DNA of 64,000 nucleotides, taken from contig OY744462.1 in NCBI GenBank assembly GCA_963556145.1, positions 8,524,607 to 8,588,606 on the forward strand. Reading direction: 5' to 3'. Made by a program: the position numbers and the translations under genes. The stretch comes from Hygrocybe punicea (Eukaryota > Basidiomycota > Agaricomycetes > Agaricales > Hygrophoraceae). The notes beneath the pieces were generated by a model. The model was given only the letters and a program-made list of their open reading frames with translations, ran no database searches and had not been told where the DNA came from. This document shows positions 55,012 to 64,000 of this stretch, one piece after another (positions within the stretch are counted from its first letter, which is position 1; every line of letters starts with the position of its first letter).

Positions 55012-56262
55012 TCACATCTGGTTAAGACATGTAGGACATTCATAACAGTCCCACTGTGTCTGGATCATCTCATCCACAAACTCTGCACCCAGCAACTGTC
55101 TCCAATCATTTGGAGCCACCTCTTTATCAGCCCAGTCACGAGCCTTCTCAATCTTTCGTCCAGTACCAGCCACATGCCAGTCCTTCTGCTGATCCCGACC
55201 TTGGCCATTTGAACCCCTGAAAATTGGCACGCTCTGTGTCAACTTATCCAAATCATTCAGCTCCCGAAGTGTCACTTCAATGGGCCCTGTGAGGCATCCC
55301 TCATGAAGCCATTCTTCACAGTAAACGCAAAAACGTTGGAGATCCTTGCTTGGACTGTAGACTCTCTTGCAACAGCCTTTCTGAATCCTCTGAGCAGCAA
55401 GTCCTTCAGTTAATAACAGCTTTCACTGCCATGTTTAGCCACTCACCATCACCTCAAGATTCTTGTTTAGGAAGTTGACCTCAAACCGCCAAAACCATGC
55501 ACCAACACCAACTTCCCGACTGTTGGATCGCCTGTCATCAAAGTAAGGAATTTTCATGGGGGCTGGCAAGGATAATCCATGTGTTCAATGTGAAGAAATA
55601 CAACCATCAAGGTAAGCTCACATTCAATACTTAGAGCAGGAATGATTTGATCATGATTGCTCTTGATGAGCTCAGTAGAGCTCATCTGCTCAAATGGACT
55701 GAAGAGAATGGATGATTCAATCCAAGACTATGATGGCAGATGAATAAATCTTACAGCAAGGCAAGCAGCTTCCTTTTCAGCCTTTTACTTAACTTCACAT
55801 CCTGAATGTGCTGTTGGGTGTAAAACCAGGACACCTTTGCCCACAGCTCAGGGGGTTCACCATCATCACTCTCAGGTGAGGCTCTGAGATCCTCAATGGT
55901 CCCATACCAATAGCAATCTGGATGCAGATGTCCATCCGGCCGTCGAGGAGGAAGAGTAGCATACTCTGTCTCTGGTGGGATGATTGCCACACTTGGGGAA
56001 AGGATGAGCTCAGATCAATGTATAACCATTGCGCATGACGTTCTTACGTGTCTTTTCGAACAAAGTTCACTGTCTCATCACCTTCATCTACAACTAAGGT
56101 TGAAACATTGTCATGTAAGGTTTTCCAAATAAATGTGAATCTCAACTTGCCACGATATGAGGCCCAAGTTTTCATCTTAGCATACTGAGCATGTGTTGGA
56201 GGCTTTCCAGCAGGAGCCAGACGTCTTTGGTGGAAAACCGCAAGGTTGCTTTGGGAGGCCAT
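55012..56262 (-). CDS. BAH-like and PHD-like domain protein, copy 2
   Basis: Start ATG 56,262 (MASQSNLAVFHQRRLAP), stop at 55,012. Four or five exons; a GTAAGA donor at ~56,047 joins an acceptor after CCCCAAG at ~55,995. Residues ~40-150 resemble a BAH domain: VDEGDETVNFVRKD, CYWYGTIEDLRA, ELWAKVSWFYTQQHIQ. Next comes IPYFDDRRSNSREVG and FWRFEVNFLNKN, then a PHD-like finger: GCCKRVYSP, QRFCVYCEEWLHEGC, and at the very end DCYECPTCLNQ. BAH and PHD modules read chromatin, so a nuclear role is likely; the BAH call is tentative. It is divergent from the Ulp1-like gene (245-bp spacer), and the zinc-finger part matches the copy at 32,166-32,835. Confidence 0.65.
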
Positions 56263-56506
56263 TGATAATTATATCCCGGATAGATGGGTCTTTTATAGGG
56301 GATTTTCACCAATATCAAATTCAGGCACCAGTCTGATCAAATATGAAATTGAATGGACAGGTGATGATGGTGCCTAGCCTCATGCCCTAATCTCATGCTT
56401 AGCCTCATGCCCTAATCTGGTGCCTGAGCCTCATGGCCCAGCCAATATATAGCCTTCCAATTGACAATTGACACAACAAATTAAAACCACAGACAGCTCG
56501 AGTACC
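56263..56506. promoter_or_regulatory. Divergent promoter with TATA elements and direct repeats
   Basis: A TATAAAA on the minus strand (56,297-56,291) faces the BAH/PHD-like gene, about 30 bp before its ATG. A TATATAG on the plus strand (56,445-56,451) lies about 56 bp before the ATG of the Ulp1-like gene. Between them AGCCTCATGCCCTAATCT is repeated twice (from ~56,376 and ~56,401), with a third partial unit AGCCTCATGGCCC. The shared spacer suggests co-regulation. Confidence 0.5.
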
Positions 56507-59500
56507 ATGTTAACAGATCTCACCGAACTTCAAAATAGTCTTGCAACCCTTGAACAGTTGCTGGATGAAGAATCCCAGCCCGAAACAAATGAGTTGGAGG
56601 CCGACTTGGCAAGTTTACAAATGAACATGGCAAGCTTACAGTCGACCTTTGTAGGGGTTACATTTCCGGTGGAGTGTTGTTTCAGAATTGTCCGGTGATT
56701 GCTCTCGCTCATTTTCTCATTATCATAGACATGTGAAGATGAAGGTCAAGCACGATGGTTTGACAGTCCTGTTGGTAGCTTGATCTTGTTTCAGATTTTC
56801 CATGCTCAAACTGAAACCTTCAGCCATCAACACCAGAAGATGTATCTGTTGCATCTGGGTGCAACTCCCCTAGTCAACGCCCTGCAGTTCCATCGCAGTC
56901 AACACCACCTGTCCCCATTTATGTTTCATCTGACGAGGCTTCACAGTCAATCCCTGAGAGTGAAGATGGGACTGGGTCCAACAGTTCATATGAACCTGCA
57001 CCAGCTGTACCAGCTGCAGAAGGGAATGACCCACCTGATCAGGAGGTTGTAGGTCCATCAGTTCTTGGTCAGTCATCCACTCTGAAAACCTCAATCATCT
57101 TATCACAATGTGTTCATTATTCAGCATTGGAGTTGCTACATCCCCTTAAATGGGGTGGAGCTCTGCTTCAGTTGTCGACACTCAAAGATCGCACATGGCT
57201 AGATGGGTTACTGCTGGACTTCTGGTTGTCTCACCTTTGGCTTGAGCTCGGATGCCCGGTGGGACGATACATTTCATTCAACTGGTGGATGCTGGAAACC
57301 ATAACGGATGTTGAAATTCGGCAATTCCGTGAAACCTACCACTTGCCACTGGAAGAACCATGTGAGCTGGCTCCACTTGTTGGGATGTTAAACACGGGGC
57401 GAAGTCTGAATGAGAAAGGGGAGTACCGAGGAGGTAATCACTACTGTGTGGTATACTGGCAACCAGAAGAGCAAAGGGTCCATGTTCTGGGGATGAATTA
57501 CATGGCATACGGCTCAGAGCTGGTTGCCACAGACTGGGATGCATGGGGTGGGCCACAGATCTGGGAGAAGCTAGCGAAGCTTCATGGTTGGGAGTGCACG
57601 GAGATGACAGTTTCCAAGGTGAACTGGTTGCAGAATGGCCGTGACTGTGGACCCACGACAGGTCAGGTGCTTGAAGAGATCTGGACTCGTGGCTTTCGCA
57701 CCCAAGAAGGCCTGTGGCAGAAGCCCAACCTAGCATGTTGCCACAGCATGAGGATTCGTATCGCAAATGAAGTCCACGTTCATGCAGTTGCCGCCTACCA
57801 CGACTATCTCGGCTTGGATGCGGCACATCACAATTTTCCTGCACCAGAGGAAGCAGTGGTGGATGAGCTGGAGAACCATACAGGAAGGAGAGTGAGGGAG
57901 GTAGTGGAAAACCTTCAGAGGGCAATGAAGCGATGTGCTCTATGCAGACAGCTGTTAACCAGGAACCATGCGAGCTGGCCAGCCAAGCCCCAGCTTCATG
58001 GGTTGTCGGCGCGAGGAGGAGACCAGAGAAAGAAGACCATCAATGAAACCCAGGACTCTGACAGTGGATCTGATGGTCATAACTCCAAGGTCAGTAGCCA
58101 CCACCTCAGCAGTGAGACAATGCTTACAAATTGTATTATTACATAGAGTCCACCACCTGCTGTTGTAAACAAGGGAAAACATGTGCAGGACTGGACCATT
58201 GCTCGATTAGGACGGTTCCCTCGACCAGCAAATCCACCAGAACTTCCACCTCTTCAGAGCCTTCGCAACCTATGGCCACGATTCAGTGATGAATTTGATG
58301 ACTACGAGGGTGGACCGACACTGGAGACACTGGATTCCATTCCAGACACCATCATTCAGCTTGCCTCGCAGTCTTTGGTGTACCTTGCAAATCGGATTGT
58401 CAAAAGTCCATGGACCATGTACAAAGACTATGGTTGGCGGTTATTGCCATCATATTCTCATCGGTTTTTCAATCGCCCTCCTGTTCTGGTCAAGGAACAT
58501 TTGATGCCTGTTGGCCTTGCCACACCACCTCTGAATGACCACGAGGACGATATGGAGTGTGATGACAGCTGCATCATGGGTGCAGCTGAGATGATTGAGG
58601 AGGCTCAGCATGCAGGGAACCTGGATGTCTTCCTGACGGGTCTAACTTCGGAGGGCTTACACGTGCGGTTGGACTTGGGGAGAGATGCTGTCAAGCCGGA
58701 GGAAATTGTTGTGTCCTGGGACATCGACAGCTTGATTTGGGTGACAACGGAGCCTGAGTTCAAACATGCGATCAACATCTTTACTTTGCCGCAAATCCGT
58801 CACAAGGCTCCAATTTCCAAGCACAACCATGTTTACGTGGAACTACTCTTGCCTCAGTCTCAAGAAGATAAGGAGTCTCTGGGCCCAAGAACGGAATTCG
58901 AAACCAAAACTTTCCGCCTCAGCAGGCTGCCACATGTTGCCTTTGGCAAGTTGGGAGATGGATCCGGCTTGATGAACTTGTATCTGGTATTTCCTCGCAT
59001 CTCACATCGGCATGAATACACAGGACGATGGATGAGCATGGTGCCTTGGGATATTCAGGGACAGTTTTGGAACAAGGTGGTCAGCCCAGCAATGCTTTTG
59101 GCGATGGATGATGCGTTCTATCCATACATGGCTCTCAGCAGTAAGCAGATGAGGTTCAAGGCATCTGCCAAGGGGAAATTCAAGGTGGAATCTGGAAAGT
59201 CTCCAACGTTTCCATTCAAACGGGCCTCTTTCCGACTTTTGCTTCAACACATGAGAAGACTGGTGAGCCATTCCCCAATGATGGTTGGTTTTCATGATGT
59301 CTCACTCTGCTGGCAGATTGATGAGTCGCCAGATGCCTTGGGGATGTTTGGCTCATTCTTCTTTGTGCTGGAAATTAAAGGTTCCAAACTCTACACCAAA
59401 GAAATCGCCACAGGCAACCAGGAATGCTTGAAAACCTGTTTTGAGGATTTTTGGATGGAGTTTCCTGGTCTGGACTGGGATTACACACTGGATCGGTCTC

Positions 59501-61381
59501 ATGGAGAACTCTACATGGACCTGGGCATCACCTACAATGCCAAAAACCCAGAACCTCTTGTGGGACTTTGGAAATTGGATTCCTTAGAGGCTTCATATGG
59601 ACTTGGAGGTTACACCATGGGGACCATTCACCATCTGAACACGTTGAGCCGCTATGGTGGCCTACAGGCTGAGATGGGTGGAGTGAGATGTCGGAGGAAC
59701 CACATCATGTTTCGCTCATCATATAATCAAGCCTACGAAGTGACCCGCAAGCTGGACAATGGCAGAGACTTGTTCAGTGAGAAGGAAGCTTACAATCTGG
59801 ACCCAAACTTTCTCTCTGAAATCGATCAGGTCATGCAAATCTACACCACTGATGCAGGCAAAAGGTCTTATGGTGTGAGGGACGAGTTTCGAGTGGGAGG
59901 CCAGATCTTGGAAGCTTTCATGGAGGGTGCTGATAGCATGGTGAGGTTTTCCATTTCATGATGTCCTCATATCACTGACATTGGCTCAGGTTGAGGACAT
60001 GGTAGCTTCACAGCCCATCCTATGGCTGCCATCTCATACCTGGTTCACATTCCTTGCCCAGCGAATGGCTGCGATCCGCAACACACAACAGTTGTTGGCC
60101 GAGACTGTCCCAGGAAACTATGGGGTCATGACAGGCCTTTTGACATACATGCTGCAGTCTGTGTTGTTCAGCCCCAGCATGGTCAGCTCATGTGTGCGGG
60201 AAACATTGGGCTTGCTTCGTTACAGGCAGGTTGTCGACCGCTTTGGCATGTTGTTTCTCCACAACCTCGACCTGTCCAAAGACAATTGTCTTCCGGAAGT
60301 GTTGGATCGAGATGACATGGATATCCTCCGGACGTTGGGTGTTAAGCAGAAGAGAAAGCGAATCAGAGTTCCGAGCCCCGAGGTTGAGGATGAAGAGCGA
60401 TATCCCATTGGACAGACTCCCACGTGGAAGGAGGTGGAACACTGCCTGAAGGAGACTCCATGGAGATTGATGAGGCCCCTCATCTGGACACCTGACTTGG
60501 AAGATATCGAGGGTGTCGCTGAGAGACTGTTCAAACTATTCACCACTCATATCTGGGCCAGTCTGAATGAGAAATGGTGCACGAAGACTGTCCTACCTGG
60601 GTCATTGCGGGAGGCATTGGAGTGCTGGACTCTAAGGGAGACGCACAGGACGCTCACCTCTGCAAGGTACATTGCTTGCAACGCTGGCCTATTAGGATCC
60701 ATTCCAGGCAGACGGGTGAAGAGCTTTCAGGAGCGGTTGACGATTTATTTCCCCAAGTCAACTCAGAGTCTAACAGGAACCTGGAAGATCCTGGCGGAAC
60801 CACCTGGCTACATCTCTGAATATCACACAGCTTGCAAGCAGCTGTCAGCGATGGATGTCGACATGTTGCATACAGCCTTGGAGCTGCTGCTCTCAAAATG
60901 TCAATGCTTGCCCAGCAGCCAGAGCAGCCATTCAGAGAGTGGAGGTCGCACTGCCATATGGGAAGTCCACCATGAATCAGTGCACATGCTGACCAATCCA
61001 GACTACTACAAGCTGGCCAAAATTGGAGATGGTAGAAAGAAAACGACAATCAGACGTGCACCAACTCATACGGCGGTGAAAAAACTCCAAGTGACCTTGC
61101 TAAAGCAAAGTGGGGTGTCTCAGGATGTTGCAAAGAGAGCTGTCAATTGGTCCAGAAAATTGAAACAACGTCGAACAGGTAAAGCTAAGAATCGCCGGGT
61201 TCCACCCAGAAAAGTACGAATTCAGAGTGAGGAGGAGGAGGAGGAGGAGGAGGAGGAGGAGGAGGAGGAGGAGGCAGAGGAGGTGAAGGTTGAGAGTGAG
61301 AGTGATGAGGTAGAGAGTGAGAATATGAGTGAAGATGAGCCACTTAGTCCTGAAGAAGAAGAGGTGGATGATGGCTATTAG
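56507..61381 (+). CDS. Ulp1-like protease / large unknown-region protein, copy 2
   Basis: Exons: 56,507-~56,650; ~56,825-57,066; 57,125-58,090; 58,147-59,939; 59,991-61,381, with GT..AG introns (GTGAGG..GGCTCAG at 59,940-59,990). A coiled-coil N-terminus (LQNSLATLEQLLDEESQPE) and an S/P-rich linker lead to a C48/Ulp1-like core: GGNHYCVVYW (His), QNGRDCGPTTGQ (Gln, Cys). The position where Ulp1 proteases carry Asp reads VLGMN. The following ~1,050 residues align throughout with 30,550-27,357 (HNHVYVELLLPQS; PLVGLWKLDSLEASYGLGG; TIHHLNTLSRYGGLQAEMGG). The tail is Glu-rich from a (GAG)n tract at 61,228-61,272. No disabling change was found, so this copy looks functional. Its partner is the divergent BAH/PHD-like gene. 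Confidence 0.85.
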
Positions 61382-61676
61382 ACATTCCATAAAGTTATAA
61401 AAACCACGGAGAAATTGGCATAAACCACCCGGATGCATAGACTGTGGCCAGAGGACAATCTCATGCACCACATCGGGACAATTACCAAATCGGGAAATTT
61501 ACCAAATCGGGACAAGTCCGGACAATAGGCAGATGACAACAATAAGTCCATCAAAGTGTGATACATGGCCAAACATGTGACAATACTAAACTTATATAAA
61601 GAGCTATGGATTGATATCAAATGCCCCAATTCCAACTCTCACCACAACCCTCTCAACCCAAAGTTAGTTAATAATA

Positions 61677-62989
61677 TGTCTCTCTCGCCCCTCAGCAGCG
61701 CCCAGTCGACCCCGGCCCCAGTGGCGCAAGCCCCGCGCATGTGGCCTCAAGCCTTGGACACCCTCTCCAACAAATACAAAGAGGGATATAAGAGAGTTAG
61801 CAGGGTGAATTGTAAGTGAAGACAAATCAATTTACTCCCATCAGAGGATTGAATAGTATTTTAGTGAAGCCAGAAGGACAGGCAGCTGTCCTTATCAAAC
61901 CAGGCACTTGGTAAGTGTCAAACAATCTCTCTGAAGTTTCAATAAATCATATTTTTACAGCATCAGAGTCAGAGGTGGAGAGGAGGAGGATGAGTTGTCA
62001 CATTTCAAAGCTATGATTATTGATATGAGAGTGGCTGAGAAAGCCAAGAGAGTAAAAATTGAGGTAACCACTAGCTAACCTAAGAAATTTTGCATAACTA
62101 ACTTGTGTAACCAGAATGTCCAGGTACTTGTGTTTTGGTTCTGGATGGAGGTAGAGGATCTGGTGGATGAGGACATGTGAGTTTTCTTTGCATCAAACAA
62201 AAAACCAGAATAATAAATAAACCTTACCTTCTTCTAGGTTTCAGCAGCACTTGGGTACCCACCCAAGGGCTCTGATGGCAGGGGGGAATTGTGACTGGAT
62301 CCCAGGGGGATCCATAATATGTGAGTTCCAAGTTTCTCACCAAATTATTTTACAAACTTATTTTTAATAGGCACAGAAAAAATTTTATATCTCCCCCCAG
62401 GGGGGACGCTGGCGCTGACGGATTTGCGGTGGCACTATTCGTATGTCATTTAATTTGTTGCTCCATCCAACCACACTAAATAATAACTATCTTGAGGTGG
62501 GTTTATAACCCTGATGCCACAGATAATGTGCAGGGGGAGGTGTTTAGTGCCACCAATCCTGATGGCACCAAGAGGTGGCCCTGGATGGTTCCAGGGGTAC
62601 ATGACTGGGGTGATGAGGTTGAGGAAGAGTTGCTGTGTCCATTTCCTTGTGCACAGTCAGGGTTTCTGGAGGACACAGATGTGTCAACAAGGGCTGGGGC
62701 TGGGGGAAGAGCTGGGGGGAGTGGAAGTGGAGCTGGGGGAAGTGGAGCTGGGGGGAGTGGGGCTGGGGCTGGGGCTGGGGCTGGGGGAAGTGGAAGTGGA
62801 GCTGGGGGAAGTGGAGCTGGGGCTGGGGGGAGTGGAACAGGAGCTGGGGGAACTGGAGCTGGGGGTGATGGAGCTGGAGCTGGGGGAACTGGAGCTGGGG
62901 GGAGTGGTAGTGGTAGTGGAGCTGGGTTAGGTGAGGGTGAGATGGATGTGGATGGGGATGAGCAAGATGCTGAGGGTGAGCCAGAATGA
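61677..62989 (+). CDS. Unknown protein with Gly/Ala/Ser-repeat C-terminus
   Basis: ATG 61,677 (MSLSPLSSAQSTPAPVAQAP). Exons: 61,677-61,814; 61,863-61,910; 61,961-62,060; 62,115-62,176; 62,239-62,319; 62,371-62,440; 62,495-62,989, all joined in frame through GT..AG introns (GTAAGTG..TATTTTAG first). The core (HFKAMIIDMRVAEKAKRVKI; KILYLPPGGTLALTDLRWHY; WMVPGVHDWGDEVEEELLCP) is ordered but matches no family known to me. The last ~95 residues are (GAGGSG)n-like low complexity from a GGAGCTGGGGGAAGT repeat, ending in an acidic tail (EMDVDGDEQDAEGEPE). Length of the repeat is likely variable between strains. Confidence 0.7.
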
Positions 62990-63279
62990 ACCCTCCTGCC
63001 AACCAGCCTGCCCCAAAATCTGTACCATAGACTTTTTTTTTTACCTTTTTGTACTTCCCACATGAAATTTCATCTCACCTATTGGCTGGGTAACCCAAAA
63101 TGTGATGAAAGTCCAATGGCAACAATCTATACCAATGGAGAAGAATATTAAGAGCAACCTTAGATTGAGGCTGAGTCACTGAAGCTACAAGGTGAATTAA
63201 TATATATATATGGAACACACAAATACACTGAAATATATAAAAAATGTGGAGAGTGCAAGTTATAGCCAACACACAACAA

Positions 63280-64000
63280 CTAAACAGCCAACCAGTCAGA
63301 AATTGAAGCTGAAAAAGTACTAGCCATAGAGGTTGCCTTGTGGGTGACTCCACATGCCCACAGAGATGCATTCTGAGTGCGATCCAATTCACAGGCCCAA
63401 TAGTGAAAAGTATGAGGCTCATACTCCAGCAGTCCCACATCCAAACGGCAAAACAGACGAAGCCCCGACTTGGACCTAAGTTCTCTCTCCTCAGCCTGAA
63501 TAAGGGCATTCAAAGTGGCTGAAGCAAAACCCAAGAACTCATCCTTTGCCCTGTCAGACTCTTGCCTGGTTTGGTTGGGAGGATTACGCAATTTGAAGCC
63601 AGCCTTGAGTTGGCCATCATGAGAGAGGGTGCTGTGACAGTTCATATTCAATCAAGGTTATGTGAAAGACTGCAAATTGTGTCACCTCAGTTCAGCAAGA
63701 CTGTAATAATCCTCCACCAAGTCAAATTCCCACTCTCCATTTTCTGCAAGGTTCTTGTGGGTCCAAACTGTGTAGACAGGTTGGGCATTGACAAAGAAAA
63801 CCCGGAATTCACCCATATCTGCCAAGTGGTGGATGAAGGGCTGGTAAAACCAGCAGGCTCGTGGTAGGATTAGGTGACGGTTTAAATACGACCACCTTTG
63901 CTTGATGTCCCCGGGCATGAGGACGTGATTGCCGGTTTCACTGAAACCACGTTTTACGACGACGTCTGGAGGGATGGGATCGTTTGGATTCAAAGCGATT
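63280..64000 (-). CDS. ATP-grasp-like protein, 3' part (runs off the window)
   Basis: Two exons are visible: one from the window edge to ~63,681 and ~63,647-63,280, with an intron GTGACA..CACAG. Blocks VVKRGFSETGNHVLMPGD, FYQPFIHHLADMGEFRVFFV, FCRLDVGLL and FHYWACELDR match cargo gene B of the Helitron in order, including the Asp and Glu expected to hold metal in ATP-grasp enzymes; the Asn of gene B is replaced by Ala-Cys here. The N-terminal region lies outside the window. It may be the resident relative of the Helitron-borne gene, but the two are clearly diverged. Confidence 0.75.

Overview
This window looks like a repeat-rich stretch of a mushroom-forming basidiomycete (Agaricomycete) nuclear genome. 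The genes are split by many introns of about 50-60 bp with GT..AG ends. Most coding regions are fungal proteins of unknown function, and the mobile elements (a Rep/helicase Helitron, a RecQ-like helicase gene with C2H2 fingers, a small LTR element) fit that group. No rRNA gene, intact tRNA gene or CRISPR array was found. The species cannot be named from sequence alone.

Left third (4,465-23,985). The dominant feature is a Helitron of about 19.5 kb lying on the minus strand. It splits a copy of a ~350 bp dispersed repeat, here called R1, at an A|T site. Its 3' end has a short hairpin followed by CTAG. Next to that end lies a Rep + Pif1-type helicase gene cut in two by one TGA codon. The rest of the element carries four intron-containing genes in two divergent pairs, one of them an ATP-grasp-like protein with a paralogue at the right edge of the window. 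The cargo also holds two 36-bp near-perfect palindromes and an inverted repeat with 84-bp arms.

Middle (24.3-49.1 kb). About ten unrelated tandem arrays (units 6, 21-22, 37, 45, 144, 146, 150 and ~175-225 bp) surround a few genes. At 27.4-32.8 kb there is a multi-exon gene encoding a Ulp1-like protease joined to a large unrecognised region, next to a PHD-like zinc-finger gene. A truncated duplicate of the same gene lies at 33.8-34.3 kb and ends beside a 38-bp perfect palindrome. At 41.4-47.1 kb lies a RecQ-like helicase gene with N-terminal C2H2 fingers and a central segment resembling a tyrosine recombinase; its 5' part has two in-frame stops. Two homologous 150-bp arrays in opposite orientation flank that region (37.6-39.0 and 48.5-49.05 kb).

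Right third (49.9-64 kb). An unknown minus-strand gene is interrupted by a 2.4-kb LTR element with two identical 158-bp LTRs and a 4-bp target duplication, and its 5' end is lost against a third R1 copy. Then comes a second, diverged copy of the zinc-finger/Ulp1-like pair: a BAH/PHD-like gene and, divergent from it, the Ulp1-like + large-region gene. A glycine-rich unknown gene and the 3' part of the ATP-grasp-like paralogue follow.

The best candidates for something undescribed are the duplicated BAH/PHD + Ulp1-like gene pair, the zinc-finger/recombinase-like/RecQ gene, and the cargo of the Helitron.
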